NCBI GenBank assembly: GCA_942490885.1
Contig: CALNYT010000002.1
Location: 3,534,001 to 3,598,000 of the forward strand
Length of the DNA stretch: 64,000 nucleotides
Origin: Oceanirhabdus sp942490885
GTDB lineage: Bacteria; Bacillota; Clostridia; Clostridiales; Clostridiaceae
Direction: 5' to 3'
Shown here one piece after another: positions 45,984-56,306 of this stretch (its first letter is position 1; every line of letters begins with the position of its first letter). Below the pieces are notes generated by a model. The model saw nothing but the letters and a program-made list of their open reading frames with translations. It had not been told where the DNA came from and made no database searches. The position numbers and the translations under genes were made by a program.

Positions 45984-46060
45984 TTAAGCTCCTCCTATCA
46001 TTTATCAGTTATAATTATACTAATCTTTCCTATACCGAAACTTCAAGTATTTCACAAAAA

Positions 46061-46786
46061 TTAATAAAACTTATCTTCAACCAATTTCATATATCTATTT
46101 GAATAAAACATCTTAGGTTTATTTTTCATTGCTCGAACTATTATTCCAAAGTTCGGATTATCCTTATTTTTACTATTAAATAATATTAATCCTATTGCAA
46201 AATGCAATAAAATAAATCTATTATAAATAACTCTCCTTAGGATGCATGTTTGGAACTACTATATATGATCTATTACTAATTAATTTATAAGCACAAACTT
46301 GTCCAAATTCTGTTGTAAAACTGTTTTCAACAATTTTATTTTATACTGAGACAACATCGTTTAAAAATTTAATTGGCTCAGTTCTACTTGTTGATAGTAC
46401 TCCAATAACACCTGTTGTTCACCATTTATCTTTAAATTACTTTCTCGTAGTTTAATAGCTATAGTACTTTCTTCCAATTCATTGAAAAATGATCTACAAA
46501 AGCGTCTAGAATATTCTCTCTAATTATATCTTATTGTATGTGCTCAAACTCTTGTTCATATTTTTCTTTATATTTTAATAATCGATAGAATCTTTTTCTA
46601 CTTTATATGCTTGATTATTACTCAGTTTTTATAAAATAAATATACAACTCCTAATAATATTTGGACTAATGTTATGTTCTGATGATACTTTTTTCTAAGT
46701 TCACTATCCCTTAGCCCCTTCCTATTTTTCTCTAATAGCATTAATATTTCTTCAATTATAATCTGTTGTTTAGATTTTTTATTCAT
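46061..46786 (-). pseudogene. Decayed gene between dptH and dndB
   Basis: An ATG at 46786, preceded by GGGGT, opens a frame (M-N-K-K-S-K-Q-Q-I-I-I-E-E-I-L) that stops after 54 codons. Further protein-like stretches appear in other frames: I-A-I-K-L-R-E-S-N-L-K-I-N-G-E-Q-Q, T-T-E-F-G-Q-V-C-A-Y-K-L-I-S-N-R-S and F-G-I-I-V-R-A-M-K-N-K-P-K-M-F-Y, ending at 46061. Several frameshifts or stops separate them. I do not recognise the family. It lies where a fourth gene of the restriction block would be, so the system may once have had an extra part. Confidence 0.55.
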
Positions 46787-46814
46787 TTTAATACCCCATT
46801 ATAAATTATATTTA

Positions 46815-46842
46815 ACAAATAAGAGTGCATCAAGCACCCTTA
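46815..46842 (-). terminator. Terminator of the dptFGH operon
   Basis: AAGGGTGC and GCACTCTT pair with one mismatch around loop TTGAT on the minus strand, followed by ATTTGTT. It overlaps the stop codon of dptH at 46840. Confidence 0.6.
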
Positions 46843-49800
46843 TTTCATCAATTCCCAAAACGCCTTATCTCTAACATAAATCGGTTTATCTTCATTTCCA
46901 AACTTCACTAGACTATGATGTTTCTCTAGTGACTTAATTTTATTATATATTACCTCTTCTTCTTGCTTAGCCTTCGTGTTGAATATGAACCTTACATCCT
47001 TATTACTCAAATCAGCGACATTGTGAACTATCCAACTAAGAATATAACTAGCATATTCATTATCACCTGTTGAGAAATGACTTAACAGCTGTGTAGAAAG
47101 AATCGTTCCAACACCAAACATTCTTCCCTCTTTTAATATCTTTCTTAAACTGTCAAAGTTCTTTCTCAAGAAGTTATCTGCTTCATCAACTAAAATCAAA
47201 TTAGTAAGCTGTCTATACTGTCCTTCTGTTTTACTTTCACCAATTACCAGCATTTGAGTATAGAATATATCTAATGTAATAGCTACAACCAGATTTTGAA
47301 TACCCTCATCATATCCAGCTAAATTGATCACTGTAACTCCATCTATACATTCTAATAATGACTTAGTTTTAGTTGGATCTGGTTCAAATATCTCAAATTC
47401 ACTCAAATTTTTCAATGCAGCATATAAACTATCTCCATGAGATTCATCACTGTCCATGTAAATTCTACATACCTCATCCAATGTTGGTGGTGTTTTTTCC
47501 CATGTAGCTGCACTAGCTTTATGAATCCCTCTTCTCTCATATGCTTCCATTATCACATCTCTTAATAACGCTTGTTGTTTAACCCCTAAATTAAATGCAT
47601 TAGAAATAGTTTCTTTAAGCGTATTAGCCGTATGTAGTGGAAGTAATGGTTTGATTTTCTTTCCTTTTACAAGAGCTAATGGATTAAATGGAAGATGGAA
47701 AATATCATATACATTAGCATCTGTAGCATTTACAAATTCCTCATCAATATAGTCACCCTTATAGTCAAATATTAATAATCCTAATTTTTTACCCTCAACA
47801 TTATATTTATCATTTTTATGCAACTGATAAATTAGTGATTTTGTAAACTGTGTTTTACCAGTACCCATTGTACCAATAATACCAGTATTAGTATGGAATG
47901 TTTTACTAGTATCTGTCGGATACCAATTTATTTCTCTATCCTGCTTCACATCATAACCAAATAATACTTTCATTGGTTCATTATCCTGTGAAATGGCAGC
48001 TTCATCTTCTTTTCCTTTAACTGTAGTATGCTCATGCTGATACCCTGATATTTCTTCACTTACTTTTGTAATAGATTTTTCTGGCTTTCCTTCTGTAGAA
48101 CTACTTCCTTCTTCCATATTTACTCTTTTATACTTGCTATATATCAAACTATCAACTTTAAAGTCACTTTGATTTCCTATAATTTTTTCCTTTAGCATTT
48201 CTAATTTTGACGCAATATTTCTATATCCAGCATCTTCAGAGAAGGTTATTTCTAATATCTTATTACCTTTATTGAATTCTTCCTCATTATATGCTTCTTC
48301 TAATTCTGCTTGAGTAATTTCAATTAATTGTGCTTCATCATCAAAAGCTATTCCTTCTTTAAAAGACATAATTGATCCACGTCCTATATATTCATCAAGC
48401 TCATTACTAATTTTATACTCATCATTTAATAGCTTAGTTCTTACCTCTGAATCAATTATCATATCCCAATTTTGCTCAGGCCATAATTCATATAACTTAA
48501 GCTTTTCTGCACTAATTACAACAAGTTGCATCATGAAATTTCTATACATTTTCTTGCCGAATCTTCTATTTTCCTCATCACCTTGTAATTCAATCAAGTG
48601 TTTCTCTAAATAATTTCTTGTTTTATAAGCTTGTTTCTTAGCCTTTTTGATTACATTTGGTCTATTTTCACCAATCTTAACTTCTACAGGGTAATAATGA
48701 ACAAAAATATCATCATCTCTTTTTTCAATACCAATAAGAAGTAAATCATCTGAATATTGACCTTCCCCTTTCAGGTTTGATACTGAAAACAGCCCTTCTG
48801 TACTACTTAATCCTGCGCCTTTTGATACTCTTAATATTTCTTCCAGCGATATTGGAAGCCAAACAATATCCTTATGATAAAAGTAAGATAAACTTAATTT
48901 TATTGCTGAGATAATACTTAATTTTTCTCTTGGGAATTGACCGTTACTAGATATCAACCTCAACAACCAATCTCCATTGACAGCATTAAAACAGTTTATT
49001 ACATCTACAGACGTTCTCTCATTTACTTCGATACTCTTTTCTTGAAGAAATTCATCGATAATCAATTGATATTGCTTTGATTTTCTAGTTACTGTTATTG
49101 CATCGTATCCACTAGAAGAAGTATATTGATCACTATAATGTATTATCAAAAGATCTCTAGAAACATTACTATTCTTAAAAAAATTCAAATCTACTTTTGG
49201 ATCAATAAACGTAACCCAATGAGTTGAATCATATATTTTTTCTAATTTATCTCTACTTTCATCTGATACCGATGTTGTCCTACACTCATTTTCACTAAAC
49301 GGTGAATCAGTCTGTACAACCTTTATTAAAGCATTCATTTTATTAACCAGCTTTAATAACCTATTGTCGTCAGTCTTTTTCATGTGTTTATTACCAAATC
49401 CAGTTCTATATGAGTTTCCTAGAAACTTAGATGGTATTCCTGAAATTAACCCATCTAACGAGATTCCTGTTATGATATCGTTCATATTGCTATCTTTTTC
49501 ATCAACACTTTGCTCCATCTCAAAGAAAGTGATATGACAATATTCATATTTGGGGTTATCAATATTCTTCTTAAAAAAATGAACCTTTTCTCTACAAATA
49601 TTTAAGATGTCTTCTTTAGTATAATCCTTGCTTAAAGCTCTGCTGCTTAAATCAATCTTTAAATTTTCTTCAACCTCTTCTGGTGTGTTGTAATATGATA
49701 ATTCTTCAAACACATTACTTATATCGTTACTATATATATTAATATCTATAGGTAGTAGATTTTCTACTTTTGTCTTTTTCAATTTATCTATGTAGTAATT

Positions 49801-52122
49801 TATTATACCTTGGAGAATTTCTCTACAATCACCTGTATTTATTAGATTTAATTTCACAGCTGATTTAGATGTTAATCTAAACAAATAATTAAAATGATAA
49901 ATAAATTCATCTATTTTTTCTTTTACTAACTTTGCAACAAATTCTCTTGAACCTTTATATCTTAAAATATCATTTTTAACATAGTATTTCCATTCTTTTG
50001 AGTGTTGTTGTTCTATAGGTTTATATAATTTCTTGTCATCTCCACATAAGTAAGGTAAAAGATATATTGAATCAAGCTTTTTTCCAAGTTGGTCATTTAA
50101 CTTTTCATTTCCAACTTCTTCTGCTAGTCGAATCTGATACATTACGTTTATTGGATGTAGCGGAGTTAATAATATTTCATTATCTCCATCTTCTCTTTTT
50201 ATAGTACCTATTTTCAAAATATTGCTATGTTGTTTTTTTGTGTAATCGCCCTCTTCTAACTCATTCATAGCAATTAAAAAAGCATCTATATAGTTTTTAC
50301 TTAATGTTATTAACTCTTCATTGTAAAATGCTAAACTCGCAACTAAATTATTAACTCTATAATAATTTATTAGTTGAAAGTAGGCGATTTTCAGAGAACT
50401 ATTTATTTCAATATCTTCTCCAATTATTTCTCCATCTTTTTCAATAAAACTACAATAATCACTGTCAATAACCTTAACTTCTCTTTCAATGTTGTCTCTA
50501 AATTCATCTCTAGTAAAATATACCTTTGTTCCTTGAATAAGTTTACCATTATCATACTTAAAACTTTGCATTTCTTCTCTCTTTTTTGTCCAAACATTAA
50601 ATCCAGTTATAACAGATGCTTTGTTTCCTTCATCTTTTATAGCTACCGGAATAGTTAAATCTAGTAAATTCAAATCAAATTTAACTAAATCTATGTTTTC
50701 ATCTCTCTCTACTTCATTTATTACTCTTATTTTACTGTCTAGAGAATCTATAGTAATCTCACTTTCATTTTCACTTATAATTTTATTCTCTATATATTCT
50801 TTTTCTAAATTGAATTCAAAGTCTCTTTTCTCAATATCTAACATTAAATATTTATCTTTAGGTTTCACAACTAAGTTATAACTAGTTTTTATAACAGAAT
50901 TATCAAATACTGATTTATCAATATCCAATACGAGTATTTTAAACTCAAACGTTACCTTATCCTTATATTTAATAGAATTAAAACTAACATTTCCTGGAAT
51001 ATGATCAATGTCGACTATAAGTTTTTTACCACTTGCTTTAACTGTAGCTTCTTGATTTTTACCTACTGATATATATCTTTGACTTACTCTATCATCAAAC
51101 TTTAATTCTAAACTTAACTTTTGTTCTCTATCTTTATTAAATATAATTATATTTTTCTTTCTTTTCTTTGCTGTAGTATCTCCTTCTTCTTTTTCCCAAC
51201 AGTTTTCCGCATCCAAACTAATAACCGTGGTTTCTATAAACTCTAGCTTTTTATCTTTATTCTTACTTTCAATAGATTGCTTGATTTCCTTATATTCAAT
51301 TTCTTCCCATTCTGCTCTTTTTAACTTTTCCACACCATTTTCATCCAGGAATTTTTCCAGTAATGTTTCCACATCTCCGCCGTACTTGTGTATATTATCT
51401 ACTTTAGCATAATTTTCTGCATTATCTTCTAATCTCTTAAAAGCTTCATTTTTATTGTTAATTTCATCAAGCTTACTATCATAAAATAATCCAAAGTTTT
51501 TAAACTCATCTTTATTTATATTGCCTTTGTTTATTACCGTTAACAAATCAGAATACTGTAAAACAGAATTACTATCCTCTGAAATTTGTTCACTTCTCTT
51601 TTTTAAATCAAACTCAATTAAATATTTATTGCCAATTGACAAACTACTATTTTCAATTTTTTCTTTAATATCTTCTGTTATTGAATTATTATGGAATGGC
51701 ATTCCTTCTTTATCAAAACTTACAGCTCCACCAATAATACTATCCAACGTAGTATTATGAATAAATAATATAGCAGTATTTTTAAATATATCGCTATTTG
51801 TACCTCCTACTTCATTACGGAGCCTCGTTAAATAATCTGGTTTAATATTATTTATAGTCGCTGAGATAATTACCTTAATCCCATTAACATAAATGCTATA
51901 AGTTACATACTCACTGGCATTTTGAGCTGCTTTATATCTAAACTCTTGTACATCAGCTACTTCCTTTAGTTCTTCATAGAGATCCTTTACTTCGTCTTCC
52001 TTTTCAAATTGAATTTCAAATTTATCACCATTTTTAACTTCTATATTATTGAAATAATTAATAACCTTTTTTGCCAAATAATTATAAAACTGATTTAACA
52101 TATTGTGCATCCCCACTATCAC
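46840..52122 (-). CDS. dptH: Phosphorothioation-dependent restriction protein DptH
   Basis: A 1760-residue protein, the largest in the window. The last 350 residues form a HerA/FtsK-like ATPase with Walker A G-T-M-G-T-G-K-T-Q near 1420, F-D-Y-K-G-D-Y close after it and Walker B L-I-L-V-D-E-A-D. The long N-terminal part is as expected for DptH (DndH), which together with DptF and DptG cuts DNA lacking phosphorothioate. The gene overlaps dptG by up to 41 bases. The ATG at 52101 (M-L-N-Q-F-Y-N), eight bases after GGGGATG, is an alternative start. Confidence 0.9.
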   Translation of the reverse strand: MIVGMHNMLNQFYNYLAKKVINYFNNIEVKNGDKFEIQFEKEDEVKDLYEELKEVADVQEFRYKAAQNASEYVTYSIYVNGIKVIISATINNIKPDYLTRLRNEVGGTNSDIFKNTAILFIHNTTLDSIIGGAVSFDKEGMPFHNNSITEDIKEKIENSSLSIGNKYLIEFDLKKRSEQISEDSNSVLQYSDLLTVINKGNINKDEFKNFGLFYDSKLDEINNKNEAFKRLEDNAENYAKVDNIHKYGGDVETLLEKFLDENGVEKLKRAEWEEIEYKEIKQSIESKNKDKKLEFIETTVISLDAENCWEKEEGDTTAKKRKKNIIIFNKDREQKLSLELKFDDRVSQRYISVGKNQEATVKASGKKLIVDIDHIPGNVSFNSIKYKDKVTFEFKILVLDIDKSVFDNSVIKTSYNLVVKPKDKYLMLDIEKRDFEFNLEKEYIENKIISENESEITIDSLDSKIRVINEVERDENIDLVKFDLNLLDLTIPVAIKDEGNKASVITGFNVWTKKREEMQSFKYDNGKLIQGTKVYFTRDEFRDNIEREVKVIDSDYCSFIEKDGEIIGEDIEINSSLKIAYFQLINYYRVNNLVASLAFYNEELITLSKNYIDAFLIAMNELEEGDYTKKQHSNILKIGTIKREDGDNEILLTPLHPINVMYQIRLAEEVGNEKLNDQLGKKLDSIYLLPYLCGDDKKLYKPIEQQHSKEWKYYVKNDILRYKGSREFVAKLVKEKIDEFIYHFNYLFRLTSKSAVKLNLINTGDCREILQGIINYYIDKLKKTKVENLLPIDINIYSNDISNVFEELSYYNTPEEVEENLKIDLSSRALSKDYTKEDILNICREKVHFFKKNIDNPKYEYCHITFFEMEQSVDEKDSNMNDIITGISLDGLISGIPSKFLGNSYRTGFGNKHMKKTDDNRLLKLVNKMNALIKVVQTDSPFSENECRTTSVSDESRDKLEKIYDSTHWVTFIDPKVDLNFFKNSNVSRDLLIIHYSDQYTSSSGYDAITVTRKSKQYQLIIDEFLQEKSIEVNERTSVDVINCFNAVNGDWLLRLISSNGQFPREKLSIISAIKLSLSYFYHKDIVWLPISLEEILRVSKGAGLSSTEGLFSVSNLKGEGQYSDDLLLIGIEKRDDDIFVHYYPVEVKIGENRPNVIKKAKKQAYKTRNYLEKHLIELQGDEENRRFGKKMYRNFMMQLVVISAEKLKLYELWPEQNWDMIIDSEVRTKLLNDEYKISNELDEYIGRGSIMSFKEGIAFDDEAQLIEITQAELEEAYNEEEFNKGNKILEITFSEDAGYRNIASKLEMLKEKIIGNQSDFKVDSLIYSKYKRVNMEEGSSSTEGKPEKSITKVSEEISGYQHEHTTVKGKEDEAAISQDNEPMKVLFGYDVKQDREINWYPTDTSKTFHTNTGIIGTMGTGKTQFTKSLIYQLHKNDKYNVEGKKLGLLIFDYKGDYIDEEFVNATDANVYDIFHLPFNPLALVKGKKIKPLLPLHTANTLKETISNAFNLGVKQQALLRDVIMEAYERRGIHKASAATWEKTPPTLDEVCRIYMDSDESHGDSLYAALKNLSEFEIFEPDPTKTKSLLECIDGVTVINLAGYDEGIQNLVVAITLDIFYTQMLVIGESKTEGQYRQLTNLILVDEADNFLRKNFDSLRKILKEGRMFGVGTILSTQLLSHFSTGDNEYASYILSWIVHNVADLSNKDVRFIFNTKAKQEEEVIYNKIKSLEKHHSLVKFGNEDKPIYVRDKAFWELMK

Positions 52123-53500
52123 TCTTTTTCTCTAATATATTTAACTTTTCGAATAAATGAGCTACCTTTCCTTTAGAATCTCTATCCAGGAAAACTCCTC
52201 TTTTCTCATATTCTAAAAATAAATCTTTTAATTTTATCTTCTCATTGTCTTTAACGCTTATCTTTGTTAAAAATATGATATATTCTTCTGTAAGATTAAG
52301 AGTATATCCTAATCTTCCCCTTTGCCTTAAAAAATTTATCTTGCAGAACTCAATGAACCATGTGCAGTAATCATTTTGTCTCTCTTTTCTACCTGAATTA
52401 ACAAACTGGTAATTTATTGACTTATAGAGTTGATAAATTATATTAAGTATGTCATTATCATACTTTCGTTCAAAATTAGCTCTAGTAAAATCAACATCAC
52501 CAACATATTTCTTATAGTTATCTATCAATTCTTCAAATGATAACTTACTTTCTTCATATTCCTCTGCTGTCATGTTTTCTACAGTATCTTTTATATCCAA
52601 ATAACTACAAACTTTATTGCTATGATTATGGTTAATTAGTTCTAAACAATTCGCATGAGAAAATATCGTTTGTAGCGCACCTTCAACTACTTTCCATCCA
52701 CTCTCATAACTTACCCTCGCCTTACTTGCTTTTTCCCAATCTAAATTAAAATAAACTTCTACCGGTTTATCAAGTGTAGCATCAAACATTTTGTTAAAGT
52801 TCAAAGAAAGTTGTATTACATAAAACATGTAATAAAATTTTAATAATTTTTCAATATTATTATTATAAAACTCAGGTTTTTCTAACATGTACTTTAGGTC
52901 TTCCACAAATACTTCAGATACATAAGGAACTAAATTTTTATATATTACTTTTCTAATTTTACTTTCGTTTGAATCAGGTAAACTCTCTACTATGAGCTTT
53001 AACATTATATTATCTGGTATTTTGTCATATGTTTTTTTTATGAGTTCTTCAACCTCATTATCTTCCTTACATAACACATCGCACAGAAACTTACCCAGTT
53101 TTTTATTACTATTTTTCGCTTCAACATAATTCATTACCTTAGGATGAAAGAAAACTAAATTTTCTTCTTGATCAAAAAATAGTTCTTTAATTATATTTTT
53201 AAAAACACTTTTATCTTTTCCATCAATTACAACCTTCTCAATAACTTTATCTATAAACTCTTCATTTATATTTTCTTTACTTTCTTTCTTATTAGATATT
53301 CCTCTTGAAAATTCGCCTATACAATTTTTAAAATCTACGATTTGATCTCTAAACCTAGCCTTATATTGAGTTGTATAAGGTAATACTGAAATTTTATTAC
53401 CTGTGTTATGCTGTAACGAATTTATTTTTTTAGTAGTCTTTTCAGCATCTGTAAACTTATAATTATCCATTACTTCTTTCAAATCAATTTTATACATCAT
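52082..53500 (-). CDS. dptG: Phosphorothioation-dependent restriction protein DptG
   Basis: A 472-residue protein with no known catalytic motif, assigned as DptG from its size and its position between the P-loop protein DptF and DptH. It is helical, with K-V-S-F-like basic and many charged segments. DptG joins DptF and DptH in the restriction complex. It starts three bases after the dptF stop with GGAGAG inside dptF, and its end overlaps dptH, so the three are translated as a coupled set. Confidence 0.85.
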   Translation of the reverse strand: MMYKIDLKEVMDNYKFTDAEKTTKKINSLQHNTGNKISVLPYTTQYKARFRDQIVDFKNCIGEFSRGISNKKESKENINEEFIDKVIEKVVIDGKDKSVFKNIIKELFFDQEENLVFFHPKVMNYVEAKNSNKKLGKFLCDVLCKEDNEVEELIKKTYDKIPDNIMLKLIVESLPDSNESKIRKVIYKNLVPYVSEVFVEDLKYMLEKPEFYNNNIEKLLKFYYMFYVIQLSLNFNKMFDATLDKPVEVYFNLDWEKASKARVSYESGWKVVEGALQTIFSHANCLELINHNHSNKVCSYLDIKDTVENMTAEEYEESKLSFEELIDNYKKYVGDVDFTRANFERKYDNDILNIIYQLYKSINYQFVNSGRKERQNDYCTWFIEFCKINFLRQRGRLGYTLNLTEEYIIFLTKISVKDNEKIKLKDLFLEYEKRGVFLDRDSKGKVAHLFEKLNILEKKSDSGDAQYVKSVL

Positions 53501-53503
53501 ATT

Positions 53504-55297
53504 TTATCTCTCCATAAAACAATATTCATTGTAGTCATCTAAATAAAGTCTATACTTCTTAATTTCCCCAGCAATCCTTTGATTAAATAATAGCTCTTCC
53601 TTTTGACTACCCAATTCTTGAATCTTTTCAATAAAATCCACGAAATTAATAAAATTATTTTTATCTTTTCTATTAGGTCTGTAACCATTTCTGACTTTAC
53701 AAAGCAAGTTATATAACACATAATCTACGTCAACCATTACTTTAGTATCTTCAAATTTATTTTTGTTGTATTTTAAAACAAATCTAGTAATAAACTTAAA
53801 TAACTCTCTATCTTCTTTTTCAACGTAATCTGAAATAAATCCAACGATGTCTAATTTTTGATACACATTGAATTTCCCTTGATTTTTACCAATAGTCATA
53901 TTAATTGTATTGTCTTCATCGCTTTCTCCATGCCACTTATATATGGCCTCTTTTATGCTTGTTAGAAGTCCTTTCAACTGCTTTTTAGAACCTTTATTCC
54001 AATAGTACAAATATCTCATATATTCCAGATAAATTTGATCATCAAATATTTCTTCTTTATTTTTAGCAGTAAAAGAATATAACCTTAGATAACTTTTTAT
54101 GATACTTTCCTTAACATCTTCCTTTTCTGCCCTCGTTTTAGTTTTTTCATATAACAGTGTTTCATCTTTTAGTGACGACAACATATATTGATATTCAATG
54201 CAATTTAAATTTTCCTCAAAAATTTTACTTAGATTAGAAGTATTGTTTAAGTTAATTATCACTTCGTCCATTTTTTCACTTCTAAAATTAACTGGATCTA
54301 TATTATCTAATGCATCAAGAATATTAGAACTGTCCTTATGTGTATATAATATGTTTGCAGTTAAACTTTTTATATACTCCTTAAAAGGTAACTTTTCTAT
54401 TTTATTAATGAGCTTTGGAACAGTTAAGTTTTCAAAACAATTATCCACTAGAATGTCGTATATAAAGTTAAGTAATGCTCTAGTTGAAATAATAACTTTT
54501 TCTTTAATCATTATTTCTATTAATTTATCAATAATTCTTTTCTGTACAAATTCATCTCCAATGAACTCATAGTTATTTTTTATTGGACATTTATAAGAAC
54601 AGCTGCAATTAGTGCAATTATTCATATACGAAATGAAAAATGGGTTTTCTTCATTCTTATCAGCTATTTTTCCTATTAAATTTTTTAAATATTGAGATCT
54701 AGCACCTTCTTCTGTTAAAGAAAACATATGATAATCACTGAAATTAATATATTGAAAATAGCTATTCTCATCAAATTTACTTTCTTCTATGTTATCATGT
54801 AATATTTTCTTATCATTTATATATTCCTTAAGTTTAGTAAATCTATGTCCAAATTCGGAATCAATAAAATTTGTAAGAGTTCCTAAATTTATTGCTAATA
54901 TTAATTTTTCTTTATGACCTTCATTTAATTTTTCATCTGAATAGACACCTAAAACTTCATTTAGTGTTTCAATTGATGTTTTTTCAGGATCTAAACTTTC
55001 TGTTGCATCATTATGTATTTTGAAATCACATATAATTTCAGGATACATGTTTTTAAAATAAGATATTAAGTGCGACTTACCATCACCCACACTTCCACAA
55101 ACCAAAAGTAATTGAGGTCCATCTAAATTATGTGCACTCTCAATTAAATTCCAAAACTCCTGCTGTACTGGCCTTTCAACATGCATATACTCTTTAAAAT
55201 TGCTGAAGGAATCGATATTCTCTACTGCTTCTTTTGAAGATGTTCTAAGTCTTTTAAGTGTATTAATTAAACACTCTTGATTTTGCAATTTAATCAC
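53504..55297 (-). CDS. dptF: Phosphorothioation-dependent restriction protein DptF
   Basis: A 597-residue ATPase. Walker A is G-S-V-G-D-G-K-S (68-75). A Cys cluster, C228-x2-C231-x-C233-x3-C237, probably binds zinc or an iron-sulfur cluster. Such features mark DptF, the first gene of the restriction operon. Two starts are possible: GTG at 55297, or TTG at 55288, which has AGGTG seven bases upstream; the second seems better placed. Confidence 0.9.
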   Translation of the reverse strand: MIKLQNQECLINTLKRLRTSSKEAVENIDSFSNFKEYMHVERPVQQEFWNLIESAHNLDGPQLLLVCGSVGDGKSHLISYFKNMYPEIICDFKIHNDATESLDPEKTSIETLNEVLGVYSDEKLNEGHKEKLILAINLGTLTNFIDSEFGHRFTKLKEYINDKKILHDNIEESKFDENSYFQYINFSDYHMFSLTEEGARSQYLKNLIGKIADKNEENPFFISYMNNCTNCSCSYKCPIKNNYEFIGDEFVQKRIIDKLIEIMIKEKVIISTRALLNFIYDILVDNCFENLTVPKLINKIEKLPFKEYIKSLTANILYTHKDSSNILDALDNIDPVNFRSEKMDEVIINLNNTSNLSKIFEENLNCIEYQYMLSSLKDETLLYEKTKTRAEKEDVKESIIKSYLRLYSFTAKNKEEIFDDQIYLEYMRYLYYWNKGSKKQLKGLLTSIKEAIYKWHGESDEDNTINMTIGKNQGKFNVYQKLDIVGFISDYVEKEDRELFKFITRFVLKYNKNKFEDTKVMVDVDYVLYNLLCKVRNGYRPNRKDKNNFINFVDFIEKIQELGSQKEELLFNQRIAGEIKKYRLYLDDYNEYCFMER

Positions 55298-55742
55298 CTA
55301 CTCTTTATTAAATCAGTTTCTGTTTTTATATCTTTATACTCTTCAAAATCCTTCTAGAGCATAATAATTACTTAACTATTTACTTTAGAGATTTAATTTT
55401 TATAAACCACCCAATGATTCTATTTTTATATTTATCTTTTACTATCAATTATAACCAAATACTGAAACCTAATAGTGTTTTATTCTCTATAAGTTATTTT
55501 TTTAACACAGCTTATATCAATGTAATCTTCGTTTGAACTATATTAAATACATTATTTACATTTACAATAACCAATATATACACCTTACCTCTTTTACAAT
55601 TAAAAACACTCATATACAATTATATTCACAGTTTATTTTACACCATTAACCATTAAATTTCATCATTTCCGACAAAATAGGTTAAAAACAGCTAAATTCA
55701 TTTTTATTCAACTTTCCGTTTTTCTCAATTCTCTTTTATTAA
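55298..55742. other. AT-rich gap upstream of dptF
   Basis: About 445 bases, almost all A and T, without an open frame I can support and without strong hairpins. It should hold the minus-strand promoter of dptFGH; I could not choose one -10/-35 pair with confidence. Confidence 0.5.
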
Positions 55743-55997
55743 CTATATTACGACTTCAATCAACCCCTCTGCCTCACCATACCTTTCAATAATCTCCTTG
55801 AAAGTTTCTTCAAGAAGTCGAACTCCACTCTCCATTATAAAAGCTACGATAATATCAATCCTGCATGCTTTTTTCAATGCTTCCTTCAAAGGATCTATGA
55901 GCTGATTTCCATCCTCTCCAGTAAAACATCTATTGTTAAGCTCAATACCCTTCTCGGATATACTATCTATAGAAATTTCTTTTAGCAAAGCTTTCAC
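55743..55997 (-). pseudogene. 5' fragment of a PLD-nuclease/helicase gene (partial copy of 59346-61862)
   Basis: The 84 codons match the first 76 or so codons of the helicase at 59346-61862 nearly throughout (K-E-I-S-I-D-S-I-S-E-K-G-I-E, C-F-T-G-E-D-G-N-Q-L-I-D-P-L-K-E-A), then break after E-R-Y-G and stop at 55743. The rest of the gene is gone. As in the full copy the best start is codon 4 (TTG here) behind AGAGGTGA. It has kept a ribosome binding site and upstream region and so may be expressed as a short peptide. Confidence 0.85.
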
Positions 55998-56095
55998 CTC
56001 TTTTTGGGGACTGTCACCACCCGAGATATGTAAAACAAAGTATAAAAAGAACCTATTTTATATACTTATTTTACTATATATATCCATATTCTTCA
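55743..56095 (-). repeat. Duplicated helicase 5' segment, copy A
   Basis: About 350 bases, including the gene start and 95 bases upstream of it, repeat at 61610-61955. The upstream part, with GGGGGACTGTCACCACCCG (56007-56025) and TACTATATATATCCATATT, is almost identical in both copies. Confidence 0.85.
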
Positions 56096-56114
56096 TCACA
56101 ATAATTCATTCTAC

Positions 56115-56175
56115 AAAAAAAACATCTGTGAACCTTGGAGACATCCTTAATCTGGATGCGTACCAGGTCCACAGA
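56115..56175 (-). terminator. Long-stem terminator of the ATPase/nuclease gene
   Basis: TCTGTG at 56125-56130 and CACAGA at 56170-56175 close a long stem, with inner pairs CATCC (56142-56146) and GGATG (56154-56158) and a few mismatches. On the minus strand it ends in a run of eight T. It serves the gene ending at 56307. A further inverted repeat, CTTTACATAAG/CTTATGTAAAG, lies at 56239-56277 in the same gap. Confidence 0.75.
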
Positions 56176-56306
56176 CAAATTTTACAAGTGAAATTGGTCC
56201 CACTACATAAAACTAATTATCCTTAATAACTCCAACAGCTTTACATAAGGTTCTCTAATCTCTTTTCTTATGTAAAGGTAATTATCAAGATTCATTTACT
56301 TCATAT

